64,000 nt of DNA from Phycisphaerales bacterium (GTDB lineage Bacteria > Planctomycetota > Phycisphaerae > Phycisphaerales > UBA5793). This document shows positions 57,364 through 64,000 of the stretch, one piece after another; position 1 is the stretch's first letter; each line of letters starts with the position of its first letter. The notes beneath the pieces are model-generated. The model was not told the DNA's origin and searched no databases. It was given only the letters and a program-made list of their open reading frames with translations. Location of the stretch: NCBI GenBank assembly GCA_020852515.1, contig JADZAS010000030.1, positions 1 through 64,000 on the forward strand. The letters run 5' to 3'. A program made the position numbers and the translations under genes.

Positions 57364-60300
57364 GGCATCGCCTCCTCCGTGGTCGCGTCATCCATCTCTT
57401 CACCGCCGCCGGGCACATCCTCGTAGCGCAGCGCCAGCACTTCGCGCAACTGGTCGGTGCTCAGTTCGGTCAGCCACTGCTCGCCGCTGCCGACGACGTT
57501 CTCGGCCAGTTCCGTCTTCTGCTCGATCATCTCGTCGATTCGCTCCTCGAGCGTGCCCGAGCAGACGAACTTATGCACCTGCACGGCCCGCGTCTGGCCG
57601 ATGCGGAACGCGCGATCGGTGGCCTGGTTCTCGACGGCGGGATTCCACCACCGGTCGAAGTGGAAGACGTGATTGGCGGCGGTGAGATTGAGGCCGAAGC
57701 CGCCGGCCTTGAGCGACAGGATGAACACCGGGCACGTTCCGTCGCGCTGCTGAAAACGGTCGATCATCTCCTCGCGTTTGCCCATGGGCGTGCCGCCATG
57801 CAGGAAGAGGACCTCGACGCCGAGTTCCTTGCGGATCATCGAAGCCAGCAGGTGCCCCATCTCGCGGAACTGCGTGAACACCAGGGCCGCATCGCCCTCG
57901 GCGACGACTTCTTCGAGCATCTCGACGAGGCGCGCCGTCTTGCCGCTGCGGACGGGCTTGACAATCGCGCCCTTGCCTTCCTCGCCGTCGCGCAGGAAAT
58001 GAGCCGGGTGATTGCAGATCTGCTTGAGTTTCACCAGCGTCGCCAGCACGAGGCCGCGCCGCTGGATGCCCTCGCTCGCGTCGGCCTGCTGGAGCATCGT
58101 CTGCACCGTCGCCTCGTACAGCCGCGCCTGCTCGGGCGTGAGCGAGCAGTAGATCTTGTATTCGAGTTTGTCGGGCAGATCGGCGATGACGTTGGGATCG
58201 GTCTTCAGCCGCCGCAGCACAAACGGCTGGATGAGATGCCGCAACTGCTCGATGCGCCGCTGGTCGCGGTAGCGTTCGATGCCCAGCGCGAACTGGCGGC
58301 GGAACTCGTGCGACGAGCCGAGATACCCGCTGTTGAGAAAATCCATGATCGACCACAGTTCGCTCAGGCGGTTCTCGACCGGCGTGCCGGTGAGCGCGAT
58401 GCGCCGGTCGGCCTGCAGGTCGCGGATCGCCATCGACTGCTTGGCGGTGGGATTCTTGATGTTCTGCGCTTCATCAAGGCACACGCGCCACCAGCGGATG
58501 CGACCGAGCGTCTCGCGATCGCGGTGCACCAGCGCGTAGGTGGTGATGACCACGTCGTGCTGCTGGGCGTTGAGGATCATCTCCTCGCCCGTCGCCCGCG
58601 TCACACCGTGGTGCACCAGGACGCGCAGCTCCGGCGAGAAACGCCGCAACTCGCGCACCCAGTTGCCCACGACCGACGTCGGTACCACCAGCAGCGTCGG
58701 CCCGGCAGAACGGTCGCCGTTCGCATCCGGCTCGCGCTCGGCCAGCAGCAGCGCGATGAGTTGAATCGTCTTGCCCAGGCCCATGTCGTCGGCGAGGCAG
58801 GCGCCAAGGCCGAAGCGGTCGAGGAACGCCAGCCAACTGAGGCCCTTGACCTGGTAAGGACGGAGATTGCCGACGAAGTCATCGGGCTGGGGCAGGATCG
58901 GCATGGTCCGCGCATCGGCGCCTGCGGCGCTCGTGCCAAAGAGCTGCCCCACCCAGCCGTCGGCGTCCATACCCAGCACCGGCAAGCCGGCCGACTCAGG
59001 CGTCGTCCCGTACGCCATGCGCAGCGCCTCGCGCAGGGTGATCTCACCCTCCTCCGCCTGCTCGTAGAACGTCTGCGCCCCTGCCAGGTCGCGCGGCCTG
59101 ATTTCCACCCATTCGCCGTGCAGGCGAACAAGCGGCGAACGCTGCTGCGCAAGGCGCTCGAATTCGTCTCGCGTGAGAATGTGGTTGCCGATGGCCACCT
59201 GCCACTGGTACTGCACGATCGAATCGAGCCCGATGGCCGCACGCGTGCCGTTCACGCGCGCTGCGCCCGGCGAGAGGTCCACGTCGGCGCTGTGCACCTT
59301 GAGCCGCGCCGACAGCCGCGCCTCGGGCCGATCCCACCAGCCGGGCACGACCACGCCGAAACCCGATTCCTCCAGAACCCGCCGCGCCTCGCGCAGGAAC
59401 AGATACGCCTGGTCCGTCGTGAGTTCGACGCTGACGGGGTGCGCCTCGACCAGCGCCGGCTCGAGCGGCGCGAAGAGTTTCGACGCCCGCTTGAGTTCGC
59501 CCAGGAGCAGGTCGTGCGGCTGATCGATGCGCAGCCCCTCCACCACCTGCACGTCGCCGGAGAACGACCAGACCTCCGCCGCACCGATGCGCACGCCCGG
59601 TTCATCAACCGATTGCAGATGCAGCGTGAGCGGCCAGAGCACGCCCCGGTCGGGCGCGTACAACTCGCCGTCGTCCTTGAGTTCGCCCGGCTCTTGGAGT
59701 TCGAAGCACAGACGGAACGCGCGTCCCTGGCCGACGTCATAGAGGCGCCCCAGCCACTGCCGCACCCCGCGCATCAACTGCACGGCGTTGGAGACCGGCA
59801 GTTTCATCTGCGACTCGCGCCCGAGAAGACTGGTGAGCCAGGCGACGTGCTGGTCGCTGAGCGGGTCGCTCTCTTCGATCGCCTCGGGGATGCCGTCTTC
59901 GGCGAAGAGGCGCCTGATCTCGGCGTCCGCCACGCCATTGGTCATTTCGTCGATGATGGTCCACGAATCGCCCGCGGCCTCATCCACGGCGCAGCGCGCG
60001 ATGGCGGGCATGTGGCGCACCAGCGTGCCCATTCGCCCGGCCACGTCCTCGTCGCCGACCCACAGCCGCCAGTGCCCGCGGAGCATCCCACCCAAGTCCT
60101 GTTCGAGCGTGGGGATAAACCGCTGGGCCACGAGCAACTCAGCGATGAAGCGCCCGACGCGGATCCAGTACTCGATCGAACTGCCCAATCGAATCGAATC
60201 GGGCAGGTCGTCGCAGGCGCGGTCCAAGGCGCTGAGCGTCTGCAGCACCCGCTCGGCCGGCACGGCGACTGCAGGCGTTTCCCAAGCGCACAGCGACTCG

Positions 60301-60611
60301 GCGGCCACGGCTGACGCGTCCAGCCCGGCCTCGGTCAGCGCCAACGGGCTCGGCGCCGGCGCCGGGCCCAGCGAGGGCAGTTGGAGGCGCAGCGAGCAGG
60401 GCGCCAGAGAGGAGCGGTCTACCCCGAGTTCGGCCAGTGCTTCTTCAAGCGCGGCCAAGGGAGGTGAATAGGGATGAGCGGGCGCATGGCCGTCGCCGCC
60501 CGCGGGCGCGGCCGCTCCATTGGACAGCGGCGGCGCTGACCGAACCGCTTCGGTGGACTCCGCCCAGAACGCCAGTCGATGCGCGGACCAGTTGGCGTGA
60601 ATAATCAACAT
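57360..60611 (-). CDS. SNF2-family DEAD/DEAH helicase (HepA-like)
   Basis: A 1083-residue ATPase. Motif I is DDMGLGKT (about residue 607), motif II is CLDEAQNIKNP (about 710), motif III ALTGTPVENR, and the C-terminal helicase half has FILSLKAGGFGLNLTAANHVFHFDRWWNPAVENQATDRAFRIGQ. The first 480 residues are the extra domain of the bacterial SNF2/SNF2_assoc type. I start at the ATG 60611 (GGGAG upstream); the frame extends to 60677 through the tRNA side. Such pairs with a SWIM protein are known in actinobacteria, cyanobacteria and planctomycetes and may act in transcription recycling or repair. Confidence 0.9.
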   Translation of the reverse strand: MLIIHANWSAHRLAFWAESTEAVRSAPPLSNGAAAPAGGDGHAPAHPYSPPLAALEEALAELGVDRSSLAPCSLRLQLPSLGPAPAPSPLALTEAGLDASAVAAESLCAWETPAVAVPAERVLQTLSALDRACDDLPDSIRLGSSIEYWIRVGRFIAELLVAQRFIPTLEQDLGGMLRGHWRLWVGDEDVAGRMGTLVRHMPAIARCAVDEAAGDSWTIIDEMTNGVADAEIRRLFAEDGIPEAIEESDPLSDQHVAWLTSLLGRESQMKLPVSNAVQLMRGVRQWLGRLYDVGQGRAFRLCFELQEPGELKDDGELYAPDRGVLWPLTLHLQSVDEPGVRIGAAEVWSFSGDVQVVEGLRIDQPHDLLLGELKRASKLFAPLEPALVEAHPVSVELTTDQAYLFLREARRVLEESGFGVVVPGWWDRPEARLSARLKVHSADVDLSPGAARVNGTRAAIGLDSIVQYQWQVAIGNHILTRDEFERLAQQRSPLVRLHGEWVEIRPRDLAGAQTFYEQAEEGEITLREALRMAYGTTPESAGLPVLGMDADGWVGQLFGTSAAGADARTMPILPQPDDFVGNLRPYQVKGLSWLAFLDRFGLGACLADDMGLGKTIQLIALLLAEREPDANGDRSAGPTLLVVPTSVVGNWVRELRRFSPELRVLVHHGVTRATGEEMILNAQQHDVVITTYALVHRDRETLGRIRWWRVCLDEAQNIKNPTAKQSMAIRDLQADRRIALTGTPVENRLSELWSIMDFLNSGYLGSSHEFRRQFALGIERYRDQRRIEQLRHLIQPFVLRRLKTDPNVIADLPDKLEYKIYCSLTPEQARLYEATVQTMLQQADASEGIQRRGLVLATLVKLKQICNHPAHFLRDGEEGKGAIVKPVRSGKTARLVEMLEEVVAEGDAALVFTQFREMGHLLASMIRKELGVEVLFLHGGTPMGKREEMIDRFQQRDGTCPVFILSLKAGGFGLNLTAANHVFHFDRWWNPAVENQATDRAFRIGQTRAVQVHKFVCSGTLEERIDEMIEQKTELAENVVGSGEQWLTELSTDQLREVLALRYEDVPGGGEEMDDATTEEAMP

Positions 60612-60677
60612 GAAACCGGCGTGACTCCCTTCGCCGCCCTGGCCCCGAACTTGTGCCCGGCCGGGGCTGGTCGCCAA

Positions 60678-60750
60678 TGGTCGCGCTGGGACTCGAACCC
60701 AGGACCTGCGGATTAAAAGTCCGATGCTCTACCAACTGAGCTACGCGACC
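60678..60750 (-). tRNA. tRNA-Lys (anticodon TTT)
   Basis: A full cloverleaf on the minus strand: acceptor GGTCGCG pairs with CGCGACC, D arm GCTCAGTTGGTAGAGC, anticodon loop CTTTTAA, T arm CTGGGTTCGAGTCCCAG. CCA is not encoded. Base 27-43 of the anticodon stem is a mismatch (T-C). It lies 66 bases upstream of the helicase start in the same direction. Confidence 0.95.
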
Positions 60751-61041
60751 GCGAAGAGGGACGGTAAGCATCCCCCCGCAACCGATCAATGATTTGCGGC
60801 CTGCCGACGCGCAAATCGGTGGTTTTCGAGCCGGTTCACGGGTTTGCTTGGGGAGCCGGTTTGACTGCCGCGGTCGTATCGGACCGCGGCCGGGCCGCCT
60901 CGATCAGGCAAGCCGCTGCGGCCAAAGTTGCCATCACCCGCCTTGCGGACGTTCAGCATCGGGCGTCGGCTGCCGATACTTCTTGAAGCCGTCGCGCCGT
61001 CCCGTGCGGCAAGTCCGCAGACGCAGGCACAGGAGTGGGTT

Positions 61042-62019
61042 ATGCCGCATCGCGACATCATTGACCGGTTTCGGGCCAATGAGAACCTGCCGTCTCTTCC
61101 CGGAGTCGCGCTCGAGGTGCTCTCGCTGACGGAGCAACCCGACTGCACCATCGAGCAACTGGCCAACGTCATCCAGAACGACCCGGCTATCACCGCCCGC
61201 ATCCTCAAGATCATCAATTCGCCGCTGTTCGGCGTCGCCAAGGGCATCACGTCCATCAAGCAGGCCTCGACCTTGCTGGGCATGCGCAAACTGCGCATCA
61301 TGGCCCTGAGCTTTTCCATCGTGCAGGCAATCCGCCGGCCACAGTCCGACGGCTGCTTCAATTACGAAGCGTACTGGCGCCAGGCGCTGACCGCAGCCGT
61401 CGCCGCTCGCCTGCTGGCCACGAAGACGGCCCGGCCTCTTTGTGAAGATGCGTTCGTCGCCGGCTTGCTGCACAACATCGGCATCGTCGCCGGCTATCTC
61501 ACGGCTCCAGACCTCTTCCAGCCACTGCTCAACCGGAGCGGGAAGACGGGCTGGTGGACGGTGGAGGACGAACGGGAATTGCTCGGCGCGACGCACGCGG
61601 TGCTCACCGCCGAACTGCTCATCGTCTGGGGCCTGCCCGACGCCCTCAGCAGCGCCGTGCGCCAGTACCGCGACGCTCAGCCGCTTCCCGTCGGCGCCTT
61701 CACCACCCCCGATCTGCCGCATCTGATCGCGGCCGGCGTGTGCATTGCCGATCTCTTCGCCGGCGACGCGACGGTTGCCGACATCGAACAGTGCCGCACG
61801 CGCTGCATTCAGCTGACAGGCATCGACCGCGACCTGCTTGAGCAGGTGCTCGACGCGGTGGCGACTCGGGTGCAGGAGATCGCGGGAATGCTCGTGGTCA
61901 AAATCGGCCCGACGCTGTCGTATGAGCAGATCCAGCGGCAGGCGGAGAGCCAACTGGCGCAGGCCATCGCCGGCCCCGCCGCACCCGAGCCGCGCAAACG
62001 CCGCGATCGCGCGGCCTGA
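61042..62019 (+). CDS. HDOD-domain signalling protein
   Basis: A 325-residue cytosolic protein. AGGAG lies six bases before the ATG at 61042. Residues 15-215 form the HDOD domain (LPSLPGVALEVLSLTEQPDCTIEQLANVIQNDPAITARIL, INSPLFGVAKGITSIKQA, LGMRKLRIMALSFS, AFVAGLLHNIGIV). HDOD is related to HD-GYP domains but lacks metal ligands and is used as an adapter in signalling, chemotaxis and type III/DNA damage circuits. No second domain is attached; the tail is basic (PEPRKRRDRAA). It is convergent with plsC. Confidence 0.9.
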   Translation: MPHRDIIDRFRANENLPSLPGVALEVLSLTEQPDCTIEQLANVIQNDPAITARILKIINSPLFGVAKGITSIKQASTLLGMRKLRIMALSFSIVQAIRRPQSDGCFNYEAYWRQALTAAVAARLLATKTARPLCEDAFVAGLLHNIGIVAGYLTAPDLFQPLLNRSGKTGWWTVEDERELLGATHAVLTAELLIVWGLPDALSSAVRQYRDAQPLPVGAFTTPDLPHLIAAGVCIADLFAGDATVADIEQCRTRCIQLTGIDRDLLEQVLDAVATRVQEIAGMLVVKIGPTLSYEQIQRQAESQLAQAIAGPAAPEPRKRRDRAA

Positions 62020-62034
62020 CGCCTGCAGCGAAGC

Positions 62035-62799
62035 TCACGCGTCCGGGTCAGGCTGTCGGATCCGCGCGAGAATCGGATCATCGCACGCATAGTCGCCCGG
62101 ACCCGGAGCCGGGTAGCGCCCTCGTGACGCGACGCGAATCTCGTGGCGCAATTCGAGGCGCATCGCGTCGATGCGCGACTTGAGCAGATCGAGCATGCCC
62201 GCAGCGCCCGCCGCCGCCAGTTCGTCATAAGGCACGACCGGTCCGAACCTGATGCGGATGTGGCCGCGCCACTTTGGCGCAGCGCCGCGCGGCCAGGCGT
62301 CGTACGCGCCTTCAATCGCCATCGGCAGCACCGGCACCTTGGCGCGCCGGATGAGCAGCGCTGCGCCCGACTTGAACGGGTTCATGGCCCCGTCGTGCGT
62401 GCGGCTGCCTTCGGGATAGATCAGGACCATCCGCCCCGCGCGAAGATGCTCGATCGTGGTCTTGATCGACGACGCATCGGGCTTGCTCTGGTCGATCGGA
62501 ATGGCGTTGAAGGTGCGGATGACCCAGCCGAAGACCGGGTTCGTAAACAGCGGCACCTTGGCGACGAAGTGAAAGTGCCGGCGGCTGCCCACGGCCATCA
62601 GCGGCGGGTCGAAGTTCGTCTGGTGGTTGCCCACCACCAGCACTCCGCCGCGCGGCGGGATGTGCTCGCGCCCCGATACGCGCATGCCATAGAGCAGCGT
62701 GAAGAACGTGCGGATGCCGTACCAGCAGAAGTCGTATGCGACCACGCGCGGCAGCGGCACACCGGGGTCGCGCAAGCGGTACCTCTCAAGCAGCGACAT
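62035..62799 (-). CDS. plsC: 1-acyl-sn-glycerol-3-phosphate acyltransferase (PlsC family)
   Basis: A 254-residue acyltransferase with motif I NHQTNFDP (His59, Asp64), motif II region HFVAKVPLF, and YPEGSR (about 128), then PVLPMAIEGAY. One N-terminal hydrophobic helix anchors it to the inner membrane. It adds the second acyl chain to lysophosphatidic acid. The start codon overlaps the stop of cmk by one base, the common cmk-plsC arrangement. Confidence 0.9.
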   Translation of the reverse strand: MSLLERYRLRDPGVPLPRVVAYDFCWYGIRTFFTLLYGMRVSGREHIPPRGGVLVVGNHQTNFDPPLMAVGSRRHFHFVAKVPLFTNPVFGWVIRTFNAIPIDQSKPDASSIKTTIEHLRAGRMVLIYPEGSRTHDGAMNPFKSGAALLIRRAKVPVLPMAIEGAYDAWPRGAAPKWRGHIRIRFGPVVPYDELAAAGAAGMLDLLKSRIDAMRLELRHEIRVASRGRYPAPGPGDYACDDPILARIRQPDPDA

Positions 62800-63524
62800 C
62801 AGCCTCCAACCCCCCGGCGCAATGCCGGCAGCCGCTGGCGCACATGGTGCTCAAGGTGCGCCAGCACCTGGTCGTGCGACAGGTCCGTCGTATCCACCAC
62901 GATCGCATCATCGGGAATGATCAGCGGCCCGGTCTCGCGGTTGCGGTCGGCGGCGTCGCGCTCGATGATCTCCCGCAGCAGGCGCGCTTCATCGACTTGC
63001 TGGCCCGCCGAGCGGAGTTGATCCGCGCGGCGCTGGGCCCGCGCTTCGGGCGAAGCGTCGAGAAAGAACTTCACCGCCGCATCGGGAAAGACGACCGATC
63101 CCTGGTCGCGCCCTTCGCTCACCAGCCTCGGATGCGCCACCGCGATGCGCCGCTGCTGCTCGACGAGGACCGCGCGAACCTCGGTGCTGCGCGCCACGAT
63201 CGAAGAACCCAGCGTGATGTCAGCATCGCGCAGCCGCTCGGTGATGTCGCGCTCATGCGGGCTGGTGATGAGCAGGCGCGGCGGATCGGCGGTCCAGTCG
63301 AAGCGCAGCACCGCCTGCTGCACCGCACGGGCCACGCCCGGTCCGTCGCCGAAGTCCACGCCGCGATCCAGCGCCACCACCGCCGCGGCGCGGTACATGG
63401 CACCGGTGTCGAGAAACTCGAGGCCGAGTCGGCTGGCCAGCAGTCGCGCCGTCGTCGATTTGCCTGTCCCGGCCGGTCCGTCGATGGTGATGATGACGTG
63501 CTCGGGCTTTGACATGATCATCAC
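62799..63524 (-). CDS. cmk: Cytidylate kinase
   Basis: A 241-residue nucleoside-monophosphate kinase. The P-loop is GPAGTGKST (16-24), followed by LDTGAMYRAAA, then SEGRDQGSVVFPDAAVKFFLDASPEARAQRR and RDAADRNRETGPL, the Cmk-specific CMP-binding and lid segments. It phosphorylates CMP and dCMP. Two ATGs (63524, 63515) are possible starts, with GAGG near. It overlaps plsC. The next gene upstream is the partial one at the right edge. Confidence 0.95.
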   Translation of the reverse strand: MMIMSKPEHVIITIDGPAGTGKSTTARLLASRLGLEFLDTGAMYRAAAVVALDRGVDFGDGPGVARAVQQAVLRFDWTADPPRLLITSPHERDITERLRDADITLGSSIVARSTEVRAVLVEQQRRIAVAHPRLVSEGRDQGSVVFPDAAVKFFLDASPEARAQRRADQLRSAGQQVDEARLLREIIERDAADRNRETGPLIIPDDAIVVDTTDLSHDQVLAHLEHHVRQRLPALRRGVGG

Positions 63525-63572
63525 GCCTCGCGGCGGTCTTCCATTGATATCCGCGCCGCCGCAGAAGGCGCC

Positions 63573-64000
63573 TCAGGCAGTCTCCAGCATGGCTTCGATA
63601 CCGCGGCGCGCCCCGTTGATGGCATGAACTGCATCGCCCGCGCCCTGGTAATCCAACGCAAGTATCTGCTCGTAGCCCACCGCTCGCAACGCAGCAATGC
63701 AGTCGGGCAGGCGGGAAGGCTCGCTCTCCACCGCCGGCTTCTTCTTCGACGTCTTCTTGCGGATGGTTTTCTTCGTCTTCTTCCTGGACGCGGGCGCCTC
63801 GTCGGGCTCCAGCTCTGCTTCCGGTGGCTCGGTCGGCGGCGGTTCGGGCTCATCGGCAAGGGGTCCGAGGGCCTCCACGTCGTGTTCGCCGAAACTCGCC
63901 AGCACCGCGCCGGCATAGGGCGCCGTCTGGCGAAGCGCCGCCACGCAGTCCTGCGTTCGGCAGGCAGCTTCAAAGGTCGGCAGCGTGCCAATGCGGAACC
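63573..64000 (-). CDS. C-terminal part of a sugar-isomerase-like (TIM-barrel) protein, partial
   Basis: An open frame enters from the right edge and ends at 63573, 49 bases before cmk. The 142 residues visible open with FRIGTLPTFEAACRTQDCVAALRQTAPYAG. After GEHDVEALGPLADEPEP follows a low-complexity insert rich in Pro, Glu and Lys (RKKTKKTIRKKTSKKK). The end, LRAVGYEQILALDYQGAGDAV, reads like the last helix-strand of xylose-isomerase/AP2Ec-type TIM barrels (sugar phosphate isomerase/epimerase). The charged insert inside a barrel end is unusual. The catalytic part is outside the window. Confidence 0.55.
   Translation of the reverse strand, partial: FRIGTLPTFEAACRTQDCVAALRQTAPYAGAVLASFGEHDVEALGPLADEPEPPPTEPPEAELEPDEAPASRKKTKKTIRKKTSKKKPAVESEPSRLPDCIAALRAVGYEQILALDYQGAGDAVHAINGARRGIEAMLETA

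Noticed and set aside
57573-60314. A 913-codon open frame on the plus strand opposite the SNF2 gene
   Set aside because: Its protein is rich in His, Arg, Gln and Ala with no family motif, as expected for the antisense of a GC-rich gene; the minus strand has full helicase motifs.

Overview
This is a GC-rich bacterial chromosome segment, most likely from a planctomycete and probably the class Phycisphaerae. I infer that from gene content, not from a marker gene. The signs are: secreted beta-propeller proteins that share a C-terminal module with a conserved CPG/ATP(G)G/(P)CAGT/DxxxC pattern; a tandem set of membrane proteins headed by a CPRCGYDLRG zinc ribbon; frequent GTG and TTG starts; and many intergenic inverted repeats. 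No prophage, CRISPR array or secretion cluster is present. The only mobile-type locus is a REP-associated tyrosine transposase (RAYT) flanked by its REP hairpins.

Layout. 1-6.9 kb: the end of one secreted protein and three complete ones (HAF-repeat type, long propeller-like, two-component-regulator-type propeller), all closing with the same C-terminal module and partly near-identical in DNA. 7.0-9.9 kb: a 924-residue alanine-rich coiled-coil envelope protein with a strong terminator. 10-13.3 kb: membrane proteins (MgtC/DUF4010, DoxX-like, PH-like, a 69-residue protein) and a cytidine-deaminase-like enzyme. 13.3-17 kb: TetR regulator divergent from an OsmC protein with palindromic operators between them, a CPA2 antiporter and a half-size asparaginase. 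17.1-20.1 kb: three tandem zinc-ribbon membrane paralogues. 20.1-26 kb: ABC-2 exporter pair, HEAT-type secreted protein, divergent TPR protein. 26.2-27.7 kb: three tandem PilZ proteins. 27.8-32.3 kb: HD-domain protein, two tiny basic proteins, FAD oxidoreductase, GNAT acetyltransferase, thioredoxin-fold lipid/periplasmic-type protein.

32.3-38.5 kb holds housekeeping genes: mnmE and yidC (a classic neighbourhood), a calcineurin-type phosphoesterase and lpdA. 38.6-47.2 kb: a further module-bearing secreted protein, a cupin, an arsR-arsM arsenic methylation operon with an apparently leaderless autoregulated promoter, N-acetylornithine carbamoyltransferase, a sirtuin lacking its zinc cysteines, bioA and a glycosyltransferase. 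47.4-50.2 kb: an oxidoreductase-like gene, RNase P RNA (rnpB), intergenic repeats and the REP-RAYT-REP block, which carries a duplicated copy of the last codons of cinA on its far side. 50.2-55.5 kb: a leftward run pyrF - binding protein - pyk - cinA. 55.6-64 kb: DUF971 and hotdog proteins, a SWIM-protein/SNF2-helicase pair, tRNA-Lys, an HDOD protein, plsC-cmk and the tail of a sugar-isomerase-like gene.

The strongest items for a second look are the shared C-terminal module and its DNA-level homogenisation, the REP-RAYT block with the cinA 3'-end duplication, the leaderless arsR promoter, the zinc-ribbon trio, the PilZ trio and the zinc-less sirtuin. Nothing here is clearly a wholly new multi-gene system.
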